A stretch of 64,000 bases of DNA from Muraenolepis orangiensis (Eukaryota; Chordata; Actinopteri; Gadiformes; Muraenolepididae): the NCBI GenBank assembly GCA_027704905.1, contig CM050999.1, positions 3,939,016 to 4,003,015 of the forward strand, read 5' to 3'. Shown one piece after another: positions 11,776 through 22,864 of the stretch. Position numbers and translations under genes: made by a program. The notes beneath the pieces were generated by a model that worked only from the letters and a program-made list of their open reading frames with translations, did no database searches and had not been told where the DNA came from. Positions within the stretch are counted from its first letter, which is position 1. Each line of letters starts with the position of its first letter.

Positions 11776-13602
11776 GTTTCTTTGTTTCTGTTTTTCCACT
11801 GTTAGTGTTTAGATAATGCAGGCCATTCTGGGGGAGAGACAACCAAATTAAACCAAAGTCCAAAGAGCAATGCAATGATATAAAAACGTTTTCCTTTAAT
11901 GAAATATATTTATACCACAGCATTGTTAAATATTTGATCCTAATTGGTCAATAACGCTCCAAGGGTGTGCGTTATTTTCCAATAACGGGACACCTCGGCC
12001 TTTTAACGGTTCCCTAATCAATGCCAAACTAATGCAACGCTAACAACCACAGCGGGGAAATGCGACCGCTGACCGCATGTTTCCATGACAACGCAGAAAC
12101 AATAAGCTCAAAGCGCCGCGGGGGAACCGTTTGATTTCAGCCGATTAAGTCGATAAAATAACAATAACGTTAAGACGAAAGTAACTAATATCTAATGGTG
12201 GTCGCTAACGGCGCTGTTAGCGGCACTATGGGGGAAGGCTGGGCGACGCCCTGTCAGGGTTAACGCCTGTGTTACATTTCAGAAGTGCATCTGTGAAAAT
12301 AAATGTGAGTTTGGGATGTGAGTTTGGATGTGAATGGATGTGAATTTTTTAAATTGTAGCTGGAGGCGATGGATTTGATCCGAGCGTCTGTGGTGTTGAT
12401 TACTGAGTGGAACTACAGGGGCACGTCTCAAAGATAACGGACGCTCTGCCATAACCTCCTCAGAGTGAGTGACACAATTAGTTTTACATGAAGAAAGGTG
12501 ATTTGCATGACGGGGAAAACACAGGAATCTGTGTTTCATAGAATTATACAGACACATTATGCCGTTATACTTCCGTCCAAACATATAGCAAAGAAAAAAA
12601 CAATTTCTATAAAACAAAAACATCCATGGAGGTTGAAAATGTGTCCACTGCCAGCATGGAAACATATGTTGCCGGAAAAGTCTTCACCAAGACATACTTG
12701 GTAAACACACGTCACAATACACGGGTCAGAGACCTCTTCTGAGGACATCTCCGTCGTCCTAACATACGCATGTGAGCATCAAAGTGTGCTGAAAGCTCTC
12801 AACACTGTAAAAAATAACTAATGAAATTTTACAACAGCAATAATAAACAACAGCTTATCTTTTGTACAGTGTATGTCTTGTAAACCCTTGCGCACCAAAC
12901 AACACATGTATTCACAGAGCTTGATTGTGAACACCAGGTGCCGGTTGCTTCCCCAACAGAATACCAAATGGTCAGGTGACCCAGGTCTGACCTGCACTGA
13001 CGTACTTTCTCTGCTCTCCTTGATATGCATTTCATATTTGTTTTATTTTTGCCTCCACTAAACACTTCATCTGGCGCGGCCGGGGTTTCCGATGCGTGGC
13101 CGCAGGTTTTCCCTTTGCATCTCCATCCGCTTGTTTGACACTTTCCATTTAGGGAGGCGCGTCGTTTCCAATATGACAATATGTTTGTTTCTGCCGGAGT
13201 CTCCGGCTTCAAGGAATACTAAGTAAGGTAGCCCCTGACACTCTATGTATTTTGATGAGGCGGCCATGTCGATGTGTCACTTAAGCCTGAGGTGGGGAGT
13301 AAAAAAAGAAATATAAATAATGCTTTTCCGCTAGATTAGTTTTTTTTTCTTCTTCTCCCATTCCTGAGAGGCGGTGGAAGCCCCGGGTCTGTCAGTAATG
13401 GGGAAACAGACACAAATCCATTGTGCAGATGTCACATCTCGCTGGACAAGCGTCACCTTAAGCAGGGAGTTGGAGCCGCTCGTTGGAAGGAGCTAAGACG
13501 TCAAAACAGAGTCGCTCTGAAAGGGGACTTCACGTATGTCCAGTTATAGCTCAAAGACATTTTTAATTAAAATACAGTATATATATATACAGTATAATCC
13601 CC
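11776..13602. other. Unassigned DNA
   Basis: The section 11950-12260 is comparatively rich in CpG and contains no long frame. No splice-bounded coding exon was recognised. Short direct repeats of 'ggatgtgaatt/ggatgtgagttt' occur near 12310-12345. Confidence 0.5.
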
Positions 13603-13972
13603 AGCCTCCTTCACTCCTCCTACTCCTCCTCCCACTCACTTCCTTTTCCTCCTCCTCCCCCTACTCCTTCTCCTCCTCCCTTTCCTCCTCCCTTTCCTCC
13701 TCCTCCTCCCCCTCCTCCTCCTTCTCCCTTTTCTCCTTCTCCTTCCACTCACCCCTCCTCCTCCTACTCCCTTTTCTCTCCCTCCTTCCACTCACTCCTC
13801 CTCCTCCTCCTCCTCCTCCTCCTCCTCCTCCTCCTCCTTCTCCTCCTACTCCCTTTTCTCTCCCTCCTTCCACTCACTCCTCCTCGTCCTCCTTCTACCT
13901 TTTCTCCCCCTCCTTCCACTCCCTCCTCCTCCTCCTCCTCCTCCTCCTCCTCCTCCTCCTCCTCCTCCTCCC
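13603..13972. repeat. (CTC)n / polypyrimidine block
   Basis: Imperfect ctc/cttc units with two perfect (CTC)n cores at about 13796-13837 and 13920-13970. Phrases such as 'tactcccttttctctccctc' recur (about 13764 and 13847), so part of the block was copied. Frames on both strands translate as poly-Ser/Leu/Pro or poly-Glu/Arg/Gly and are not genes. Confidence 0.95.
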
Positions 13973-14824
13973 CCGTCAGATGAGTGAATCTGATGTCTAG
14001 TGACAGCCATCCTTCCCCGGGTGAGCATGGAGCAGCTAACCGGGGGAGCCTTGCTGCGCCCCAAACCCATGCCGCGGGGGGCACTCCATCTGGCCCCAAC
14101 CAGCCAGGGATGGTACGGCGAGGGAGGGGGGAGCGGAGAACGCCAGGCGCTGCGCTCCGTCCAAGGACAACATAATACAAACATCACAACAATGACAAGG
14201 CAAGAAGGAGGCCACCACCGAGGCTAGCTAACTAACCACTATCATTCCCATTGTGTGTTGCTTTTTATTTTGCAGATGTTTTTATTCATTGGTTTGAATG
14301 ACAAACACAAATCCGACGGTTAATCCAATTCTTCATAACATGCAGAAAACGGTGCTTAAATGCTAATCCTCATATAATCCACATACTGTTTTGTAAGAAA
14401 ATACGTTGAAATACATTGCAAAACATGTTTTTTTCATACTAATACATTCATGAAGCAATCCAGATTTATATCTAATCTGTCATTTTGAATTTTAAGTGGG
14501 ATCTCTATGCTGGCTTTGCATTTTTAAATGTGTTGATCCAGATGCAGAAATAAAAATAAACAACATTGAATTATTCAGAATAAAGGCAACACACACACAC
14601 GGTCCCATCACTACACTTCACCATGCAACGCTTTACAGCACCTCATGCAGTATTTATGATTTCACAGCAGGTCACGAGAAAACCTTAAGTATACATAACT
14701 TAATTGCATTAACTTTACGGGGCGAGCTAACAAGGGATGAAGAGAGAGGCTGTTTCAATATTTTTTTCTTATGATATTGCCTTTTTCTTCACAAACTCTC
14801 TCAAATCCAACCTGAAATCCAACT
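13973..14824. other. Unassigned DNA
   Basis: GC-rich from 13990 to 14160, then AT-rich. No recognisable exon. Confidence 0.5.
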
Positions 14825-14999
14825 GGTGGTGGTGGTGGTGGAGGTGATGGTGAAGGTGGTGGTGGTGGTGGTGGAGGTGAAGGTGAAGGTGAAGGTGGTG
14901 ATGGTGGTGGTGGAGGTGGAGGTGAAGGTGGTGGTGGAGGTGGTGATGGTGGTGGTGGAGGTGGTGGAGGTGATGATGGTGGTGGAGGTGGAGGTGGTT
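14825..14999. repeat. Trinucleotide (GGT/GGA/GAT/GAA) array
   Basis: Strict 3-bp periodicity of gtg, gag, gat and gaa triplets. The plus frame reads Val/Glu/Lys only. There is no coding context. Confidence 0.93.
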
Positions 15000-16270
15000 G
15001 AGGGCAGGGCGTGGGGGCTAGCAGGGCGGCCTGGTGTTTAGATGTCTGGCTACGCTATGAACTGACAGGTTATTATGGGGTTTGTGGAGATTAGTCCATA
15101 AAAGCCGCCTCTGTCCTGTGGCCAGCCTGACCCCAACCCCAGCACTGAAGATCAAATAATGTCAGTAAGATAAAAATAAAAATACACACGAAAGAAAAAT
15201 AATGGCACACACAGAAAGCACACAAGAAGAGAGATCTCCAAGAGATGGTGAGAGGTGGAACAAATGCAAATCAAACCAAAGTGAACAGCGCTATATTTAC
15301 ATTTCCTTGAACAAATCCTCGATGTCCTATTCATTCAGTTATTTTTGTTGTCTTATCTTTTTTTTCATTCCTGGGAGTGAAGAAAGGGGGTGCCTGAGGA
15401 TATGTCAATCTGAGTGAGATTAAACTCCCCCAGTATAGAGAGAGATGTCTAAAGAACCATTTCAGCGGAACACATCTAAAATGTGTTGGCGCACTGCTCT
15501 TAGGAGAGCTGTGCGCGCTCCGGTCTGATCCGATAGATGGAATGCGGGCTGTTGCATAAGCAGGTGCTCATTACCACAGAGCGCTGGTCTGTTCTCCCAA
15601 CAGCCAATGTGTTTAACACTCTCTAGCTGCGACAAGGTGTTACCACGTTGCGTAATGCCACATGCATACAATGTTTCTGTCTATTGACCTGCCTGACTAA
15701 TTCACGTGACGTGACAACTTTGATGACTTGATGTATCGATGAACCATATCTCACCGTGTTTGTGGGGAACAATGCCCAGTTTAGTGATGTAGATACTATG
15801 CTAAAGAAGAAACACGGCACATCAAATATGGAACACCTTCTCTTCAGTTAATTAAGGACAGAAGCAAGAAAATACTGGAAGCATGCTCGAAACGCCCATT
15901 TAATAAGCAAGAGGCAGAACAATAGCAGAAACAGAAGCTGGTTTTCCTTATAACTGTAATAATCAAGTTAGTCTTTTGAGGGCAAACAATTGAAAATGCA
16001 AGCAAACTTTTCTCATCTATGGATATTGCTAGAGTCAGTTTAGCTTTTATTTGCCTGAAATTACCATTTCAAAACATCATTTTATCTTTCATTTGAAGTA
16101 ATTTGTTTTGTATATTTTTCTTTGTGTTATTTTTTACATCGGTAGTTTGCATTGCAAACTTTTATGTTAACGCGGAAAAAAATATCTGCATATACTTCAC
16201 ATGTAGGTTATACAGGTTGTATTTTGAAATATCCTAAATCTTTTGAATCCTTATTGCTCACACACATATA
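15000..16270. other. Unassigned DNA
   Basis: No repeat family or exon was recognised. The right half is AT-rich. Confidence 0.5.
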
Positions 16271-16320
16271 CACCACAAAGCACAGACACAGTGATCCTAG
16301 AATTGTATATTCAGAGCCCG

Positions 16321-16470
16321 GGGAGCAGTGAAGGTGTCTGGTGCCTTGCTCAAGGGCACTTCGGCAGTGCCCTGGAGGCGAACTGGCACCTTTTTCCAAA
16401 CACCAGTTCTCACTCCGTACTTGAATCGGCAACCTTCTGGTTCCCAAGCCAAGTCCCAGCATACTGAGCT
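16321..16470 (-). mobile_element. tRNA-derived SINE, damaged copy 1
   Basis: The stretch matches the copy at 17073-17250 through ggggagcagtgaagg, ccttgctcaagggcac and caaacaccagttctcactcc. Read on the minus strand, the Pol III head is damaged: a gap of about 15 bp falls in the box B region (after cgtacttg at about 16423), and the box A end reads agctcagtat. The flanks on both sides (left: aaagcacagacacagtgatc; right: gagtcaatagccaaatacca) also match copy 2. The two copies therefore arose by duplication of a larger segment, not by two insertions. Confidence 0.8.
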
Positions 16471-17035
16471 GAGTCAATAGCCAAATACCAGAGTCACAGA
16501 CAAATACCCAAGTCACTTGATATATACTGTACCTGAGTCACTAGACAAATACTGAGGTCACTATCCAAAAACCTGAGTCACTAGACAAATACCTGAGTCA
16601 CTAGACAAATACCGGAGTCACTAGACAAATACCTGAGTCACTAGCCAAATACCTATGTCACAAGACAAATACCTGAGTCACTAGAAAAATACCTGAGTCA
16701 CTAGACAAATACCTGAGTCACTAGACACATACCTGAGTCACTAGACAAATACCTGAGTCACTAGACAAATACCTGTGTCACTAGACAAATACCAGAGTCA
16801 CTAGACAAATACCTGAGTCACTAGACAAATACCTGAGTCACTAGCCAAATACCTAAGTCACAAGACAAATACCTGAGTCACTAGACAAATACCTGAGTCA
16901 CTAGACAAATACCTGAGTCACTAGACACATACCTGAGTCACTAGACAAATACCTGAGTCACTAGACAAATACCTGTGTCACTAGACAAATACCAGAGTCA
17001 CTAGACAAATACCTGAGTCACTAGACAAATACACA
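16471..17035. repeat. 20-bp minisatellite with a 200-bp higher-order repeat, left block
   Basis: The unit ctagacaaatacctgagtca repeats in strict 20-bp steps (about 28 copies). Variant units recur exactly 200 bp apart: ctagccaaat at 16641 and 16841, ctagacacat at 16721 and 16921, acctgtgtca at 16771 and 16971, accagagtca at 16791 and 16991. This shows that a ten-unit block was duplicated after the variants had arisen. Confidence 0.97.
16515..16526. other. Uninterrupted paralogous copy of the LINE target site
   Basis: The text agtcacttgatatata...cctgagtca corresponds to the sequence that, in the right-hand duplicate, is split by the LINE at 17348-18251. It shows the pre-insertion arrangement with one base difference (t for c). 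Confidence 0.75.
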
Positions 17036-17072
17036 GCAAAGCACAGACACAGTGATCCTAGAATTGTATATC

Positions 17073-17250
17073 CAGCGCCCGGGGAGCAGTGAAAGGGTCT
17101 GGTGCCTTGCTCAAGGGCACCTCGGCAGTGCCCTGGAGGCGAAGTAGCACCCTTTTCCAAACACCAGTTCTCACTCCGTACTTGGTCTTTTGGTGACTTG
17201 AACCGGCGACCCTCCGGTTCCCAAGTCCCAACAGACTGAGCTACTGCCTA
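17073..17250 (-). mobile_element. tRNA-derived SINE, copy 2 with intact Pol III boxes
   Basis: Read on the minus strand from 17250, the head gives ggcagtagctcagtctg, with box A tagctcagtctg (17232-17243), and then box B ggttcaagtca (17194-17204), close to the tRNA consensus GGTTCRANNCC. The spacing is tRNA-like. The body contains the reverse complement of ccttgctcaagggcac, a block seen in many fish SINE copies. The A/B boxes show tRNA ancestry; the family name is not assigned. A few 20-bp-type units follow at 17251-17335. Confidence 0.82.
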
Positions 17251-17335
17251 TCTGAGTCAATAGCCAAATACCAGAGTCACAGAAAAATACCTGAGTCACA
17301 GACAAATACCTGAGTCACAGACAAATACCCGAGTC
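17251..17335. repeat. 20-bp minisatellite units between SINE and LINE
   Basis: Units such as gagtcacagacaaatacc continue the flanking array up to the LINE insertion site. Confidence 0.85.
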
Positions 17336-17347
17336 ACTTGACATATA
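17336..17347. repeat. Target-site duplication, left copy
   Basis: acttgacatata, identical to 18252-18263 on the other side of the LINE. Confidence 0.85.
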
Positions 17348-18251
17348 TCCTGTTTGTGATTTTCATGGACATGATTTCAAGGCGTAGTCATGGAGGGGAG
17401 GGGTTTCAGTATGGTGGGCTCAGGATTGAATTGCTGCTGTTTGCAGATGATGTGGTCCTGTTTGCGTCATCAGTATGTGACCTTCAGCACTCACTGGATC
17501 GGTTTGCAGAGTGTGAAGCGGCTGGGATGAGGATCAGCACCTCCAAATCTGAGGCCATGGTTCATAGCAGGAAACCGGTGGATTGTCTACTCCAAGTAGG
17601 GAGGGTGTCCTTACCCCAAGTAAAGGAGTTCAAGTATCTCTAGGTCTTGTTCTCGAGTGAGGGGAGGATGGAGCGTGAGATTGACCGGAGAATAGGTGCA
17701 GTGGGAGCGGTATTGGGTGCACTTTGGCACACCGTTGTAACCAAAAGAGAGCTGAGCCAGAAGGCAAAGCTCTCGATCTACTGATCAGTCTTCGTTCCTA
17801 CCCTCACCTATGGTCATGAACAATGGGTAATGACCGAAAGGACGAGATCGCAAATACAAGCGGCCAAAATGAGTTTCCTCAGGAGGGTGGCTGGTATCTC
17901 CCTGATGGATAGGGTGAGAAGCACAGTCACTCGTGAGAGACTCGGAGTAGAGCCGCTGCTCCTTCGCGTAGAAAGGAGCCAGTTGAGGTGGTTCGGGCAT
18001 CTAGTAAGGATGCTTCCTGGTCGCCTCCCAAGAGAGGTTTTCCAGGCACATCAAACTGGGAAGAGACCACGGGGCAGACCAAGGTACAGGTGGGGTGATT
18101 ACATCTCCACACTGGCCTGGGAACGCCTCGGGATCCCCCAGTCAGAGCTAGTCAATGTTGCCAGGGAGAGGGAAGTTTGGAGTCCCCTGCTGAAGCTGCT
18201 ACCTCCGCGACCCGATTACGGATAAGCGGGAGAAGATGGAAGGATGGATGG
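17348..18251 (+). mobile_element. 5'-truncated RTE/Rex3-like LINE with RT remnant
   Basis: One frame runs from 17338 to the stop at 18223-18225 without a frameshift, broken by two nonsense codons: TAG at 17641-17643 and TGA at 17782-17784. It encodes the reverse-transcriptase core block FADDVVLFAS (about 17446-17475), then CEAAGMRISTSKSEAMV, and a C-terminal region with LRWFGHLVRMLPGRLPREVF and GRPRYRWGDYIS. These resemble fish non-LTR elements of the RTE/Rex3 group. The 3' end is ggataagcgg...agatgg followed by a short gatg-type tail, as expected for that group. The 5' part (endonuclease and early RT) is missing, as is usual after incomplete target-primed reverse transcription. Flanked by a 12-bp target-site duplication. 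Not autonomous. Confidence 0.88.
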
Positions 18252-18263
18252 ACTTGACATATA
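18252..18263. repeat. Target-site duplication, right copy
   Basis: acttgacatata directly follows the gatgg tail of the LINE. Confidence 0.85.
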
Positions 18264-18680
18264 CCTGAGTCACTAGAAAAATACCTGACTCACTAGCCAA
18301 ATACCTGAGTCACTAGAAAAATACCTGACTCACTAGCCAAATACCTGAGTCACTAGACAAATACCGAGGTCACTAGACAAATACCGGAGTCACTAGACAA
18401 ATACCGAAGTCACTAGACAAATACCTGAGTCACAAGACAAATACCAGAGTCACTAGACAAATATCTGAGTCACTAGACAAATACCTGAGTCACTAGCCAA
18501 ATTCCTGAGTCACTAGCCAAATACCTGAGTCACTAGACAAATACCTGAGTCACTAGACAAATATCTGAGTCACTAGCCAAATACCTGAGTCACTAGACAA
18601 ATACCGAGGTCACTAGCCAAATACCGAGGTCACTAGCCAAATACCAGAGTCAATAGAAAAATAACAGTCACCAGACAAAT
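18264..18680. repeat. 20-bp minisatellite, right block
   Basis: Continuation of the ctagacaaatacctgagtca array (about 20 units) with variants accgaggtca, accggagtca and acctgactca, degrading near 18660. It is the same family as 16471-17035, split by the SINE-containing segment and the LINE. Confidence 0.96.
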
Positions 18681-19954
18681 CTGACCCTAGTTTAAATTAG
18701 ATTGGATTCAAATGTATTGTCAATGTACAGCACAAGTACAGTACATTGAATGTAATTTGGCATCTAACCAGAGTGCAAATGTTGCAATGTAAAGTGTATG
18801 GTAATATATAATGTACAGTTTTTGAATATATGTAAAATATGTAAAAACAGTCTACTAAAACAACTACTACTAAAAACAGGTATACAATTTGTATGTATGT
18901 GCAGAATTATAGGTATATATATATATACAAGGTAAGTATACAAGTATAAACAGGTAGTGAGCAGGGGTATGCAGTTGTATCAAAATAAAAATATATATAC
19001 AAATGTATATACAGCAGGTTGTAAGCAGGGATGTGTAGTTATATCAGCAGTTGACAATTTCTATATATATATACGTAAAGTACAGTAAAAATGTACATGA
19101 CTATCATACAGGTATGTAAACAATAAATATGTAAACTATAAATATGTTAACTATAGGTAGAGGTAGTGAGTTATGATACAGTGTAAATAGTGTATTAAAT
19201 AACGGTGTTCTCTAGCTCACGGTATTACAATGAGTTTGATTAATCAATGCATATAATGCACATAAAATAGCTCCAAAAGTCCAATAGTAATAGAATGGAA
19301 AATGAATGTAGTCTACACAAAGTCATCATTGTGTTGTACACACTGCAGAAATGTCTGCATGGAGCAGTTTGTTTGTGTTTGGCGGTAAACAGATGTGGAA
19401 CAGCCACACGCTCTTCTTTGAAGAAAGTGTTGCATTGCTTCTGACCTTGAGAAACAAAGTAAACATCTGTATTTAAGAAAAAATAAAACTATTTTTTTTT
19501 TAAACGGTGTTATCCGGAAATAACACAACCTTGAAATGTTCTTGAATTCCGCAGACAATATTGTAACTTTGAAATGAGAAGCAGCCATGCTTTATGGACT
19601 AAGTCACAACCATGGATGGTTTTGAAGGAACCTTCTGCCTTCATGTGTCTTCCTCAGCACTTTCTAGTGACTTTCCTTCTTCTTTCTTCGACAAGTTTGT
19701 CTACAATTACTCAATGCTAGCTTTTAATGAGGCAATTTATTTTTTAAATACTTTCAATAATACTGTCAACTTTCATACCGCACAATTTAGTTTTAGTATT
19801 ATTTGATTATAAAGTGCATCCTTCATGCATTTTATAATTGTTTGAGTTCTGCTGAATGTATTCTGTCTAAGCAGAACAAACTGAATTATATATACAGTTA
19901 ATACACTATGGAGTTGAAAGTAATAACATTCCTGTCTTCAACTTGATTGTGTCT
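18681..19954. other. Unassigned AT-rich DNA
   Basis: Contains loosely repeated tatatac/gtatgta text at 18830-19150 that may be decayed simple repeat. No gene was recognised. Confidence 0.5.
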
Positions 19955-19966
19955 TATATATATATG

Positions 19967-20043
<77 letters not shown>
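19955..20043. repeat. (AT)n microsatellite, self-complementary
   Basis: About 85 bp of alternating AT with tga and ttt interruptions. Able to form hairpins or cruciforms. Confidence 0.95.
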
Positions 20044-20973
20044 TATTCAGTATGCCGCCATATGCTGTATTGAAGTAATATTGTATAAAGCCATTGGATG
20101 AAGCTAAACAGTTTCTTCTCTTCATAAGAAGCAACGTCAAATCATGTGACAACTTTTACCAAGAGGAGAAAAGGGCAGTGGTTATTAAAGAACCTTGAAG
20201 TGAGCAAGGTATGGGCTTTATTATTACATCCCATTAATCTTGTCTGCAACATGAGATGTGATACGATGCTCATTAAGGACTACTTAATGAATGATATCTA
20301 CCTTCATTTCAGTGTGGGACATCATCAGTCTCTTTAGATCACCCATGTCTCCTTTCAACAAAATAACCTTTTTCAACCTTGTCAGTTTTGAGGAACTGTG
20401 ATTTCATGAAGATACAAACACCAGCGTCTGCCTCTGTAGCCAGCAAAACAATTGTCCACTTTTAATATGAAATGGATGCCATGAAACATTGTATCTTAAG
20501 ACACTGACGGTAAGATTTAAGAGCTCAACATTTATTATAATATGTTAGTAATGCCATAACAGTCAGATATTAGTGAGTGAAATGCGCTTAGAGGATATCT
20601 CTTGATATCTGTCTGAGTTGACGTGTGCGTGTGTATGAGAACATTTCGATTTGAGACTTCTCCCGGGCATCTCTGCCCTGATTGGTTCAGTCAATCCACC
20701 TCGCCTGTCAATCAGATGCACGCACACATTAGACAAACATACGGGGGGGAGTAGAGAGGGAGGGTGTGTTTTGTTCCATAATTGCTCTCCTCTGCTCCCC
20801 TCTACTCTCTCTTTACAAAAGTCAAATCTTAACAACAGCCCCTTTAGGTGCAGGTGAGGTCATGTGAGTCTCAAAGTTCAAAATTAGCGTTTGAACGCAA
20901 GGTAGCACTTTATACTTCTCCTTTCTTGCTTTTATAAGGTCAGCTGAATCTGGAGGAACGACATAAAGGCCAT
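20044..20973. other. Unassigned DNA
   Basis: No gene or repeat family was recognised. Confidence 0.5.
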
Positions 20974-21616
20974 GCCTGTATCTCTGCCTGTATCACTTCC
21001 TGTATCACTGCCTGTTTTCCTGCCTGTATCACTGCCTTTATCACTTCCTGTATCCCTGCCTGTATCACTGTCTTTATCCCTGCCTGTATCACTTCCTGTA
21101 TCCCTGCCTGTATCCCTTCCTGTATCACTTCCTGTATCCCTGCCTGTATCACTTCCTATATCCCTGCCTGTATTCCTGCCTGTATCACTGCCTGTATCAC
21201 TGCCTGTATCACTTCCTATATCCCTTCCTGTATCACTTCCTGTATCACTGCCTGTAGCCCTGCCTGTATCCCTGCCTGTATCACTGCCTGTATCCCTGCC
21301 TGTATCCCTGCCTGTATCACTGCCTGTATCCCCCTCTGTATCCCTGCCTGTATCCCTGCCTGTATCACTGCCTGTATCACTGCCTGTAGCCCTGCCTGTA
21401 TCCCTGCCTGTATCACTGCCTGTATCCCTGCCTGTATCACTGCCTGTATCCCTGCCTGTATCACTGCCTGTATCCCTGCCTGTATCACTGCCTGTATCCT
21501 GCCTGTATCCTGCTGTATCCGCTGTATCACTGCCTGTATCCCTGCCTGTATCCCTGCCTGTATCACTGCCTGTATCCCTGCCTGTATCACTGCCTGTATC
21601 ACTGCCTGTATCCCTG
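20974..21616. repeat. 12-bp minisatellite, about 53 copies (cctgtatcactg / cctgtatccctg)
   Basis: Units alternate between cctgtatcactg, cctgtatccctg and cctgtatcactt. The 12-bp period keeps frames open: the plus strand reads a four-residue (PVSL) repeat and the minus strand a (GIQAVIQA) repeat. There is no upstream promoter evidence, domain or splice context, so neither is called a gene. Damaged units lie near 21495-21525. Confidence 0.96.
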
Positions 21617-21778
21617 AGTCCTCAGCAGCAGGGGGTACTGTTATGTACCCATTCCTTTTGTTTGTTATTTACCTCCTGCATGCCCCCGTCCCCTATGGGA
21701 GGTCTGTCTCACCGTTTCACCAGGCTGCGTGACTGACAGTGCTATCAAAGAAACAGGCAAAAAACAAAGCTCTAGCGC

Positions 21779-21818
21779 ATGTGTGTGTGTGTGTGAGTGT
21801 GCGTGTGTGTGTGTGTGA

Positions 21819-21851
<33 letters not shown>
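21779..21851. repeat. (GT)n microsatellite with gagtgtgcgtg variants
   Basis: The phrase gtgagtgtgcgtgtg occurs twice, 24 bp apart, within GT repeats. Confidence 0.94.
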
Positions 21852-21889
21852 ATGGCATATTGAAAAAGCCGCTGGAGGTGGAGGTGAGG

Positions 21890-22256
21890 CCCGGTTGTCC
21901 GCTGCGCCGCTCCTGAAATAGAACATGCCGGTTGTCAGGAGTGGGGCGGGGCTGAGGCGGCCGGGGTCGTTGCGCCGCTATCGAGGACGAGGTGGTGTTT
22001 TCGAGCAATCCGATGTTTCCGCCCCTTGCCCCGCCCTCCCCCACACAACCTTCACGTCACAAAGTGTGCATCATGGAGGCCTTCCCGGGGAAGCTCGGCC
22101 AACTCCTTTACTTTGTGTTGGTCGGCGTCTGCGTCACGCTGGGCGGCCACGGCAGCGCCGTTGACTACCGTCGTCAAACGGACGTGCCGACAGAAAACCG
22201 CCGGGGTGCGTCGCCATCGCTCACGTGGACATCTCATTATACACACCGACGGTAAC
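21890..22256 (+). promoter_or_regulatory. CpG-rich promoter-like region
   Basis: This block is rich in CpG, unlike its AT-rich surroundings. It has a GC box ggggcgggg at 21943-21951 and a reverse GC box ccccgccct at about 22029-22037, and no TATA box. It surrounds a candidate signal-peptide first exon starting at 22073. This layout is typical of a vertebrate CpG-island promoter. Transcription is inferred, not shown. Confidence 0.5.
22073..22205 (+). CDS. Candidate first coding exon of a secreted or membrane protein (partial, identity unknown)
   Basis: The ATG at 22073 has A at -3 and G at +4, a strong Kozak context. The first 29 residues look like a signal peptide: a short head MEAFPGKLGQ, a hydrophobic core LLYFVLVGVCVTLG, then GHGSA with a plausible cleavage before VDYRR. 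The mature start is polar (RRQTDVPTENRR). The frame could end at a donor CGGG|GTGCGT after 22205 (44 codons plus one base, phase 1, common for extracellular proteins). Otherwise it reads through to a stop at 22253-22255. It sits in a CpG-rich block with two GC boxes. I do not recognise the gene, and no downstream exon is seen within the window. An intronless 60-residue frame or chance are the alternatives. Confidence 0.4.
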
Positions 22257-22775
22257 CTGGTTTGTTTGTTATCTTTTCCTTCGGTTCGATTTTTCTTTGC
22301 TGACAAATCCGGACCAATACTGTGCGATGTGCGGTACAACAGCTGTGCATTTCACCTCGTTGACAGCAGAAGACAAAAGAAATGCGTTTTCCTTTGTTTA
22401 TTCCTTACCTTTTCTTAGTTTTGAAGGATTAAGAGTCGGTGTTGTTGCTGGTGAGTGGCAGATTAGTAGAGCTGGGCAAATACGTGGGAGGGCGAGCGGC
22501 TGCATAACTTAATTTGTCGTTTAATGAAGAAGTCAGCACTACCCCCTCCCCCTTGGTATTACACTTGGTGGATTTAGGTCCGCTGGTCGCTGTGGACAAA
22601 AGTACAAAAAAAACTACACACCAGGGTTTTTTTCTCTGATGTATAACCCGGCGAGACCTAGGCACTGATTACTTTTGTTTTTTACTTTTAAATCTTTAAA
22701 ACTTTGTTTTCTGTTTTTTAATCAAATGTCCGTCCGACTAAAATGGTGTGCCACTCAAGCCCCGCCTCCAACCCT

Positions 22776-22792
22776 CCCCCCCCCCCCCCCCC
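22776..22792. repeat. Poly-C tract
   Basis: Seventeen C residues; a likely sequencing-sensitive homopolymer. Confidence 0.9.
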
Positions 22793-22864
22793 AAGGGAGG
22801 GAGTTAACCTACGGATGCAAATGAACACAAAGAAGATGGCACACATGTCTGTGGTCTGAAGTTT

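Noticed and set aside
17194..17243. tRNA gene on the minus strand
   Set aside because: The A and B boxes are present, but the sequence is the head of a SINE repeated at 16321-16470. It lacks a convincing anticodon arm and acceptor-stem pairing.
16471..18680. CRISPR-like regular direct repeats
   Set aside because: Units are contiguous with no unique spacers. The context is vertebrate and SINE/LINE-bearing. The same applies to the 36-, 50- and 31-bp arrays.
20972..21736. 254-codon plus frame with (PVSL)n
   Set aside because: The 12-bp period preserves the frame. No unique domain, promoter or splice signals.
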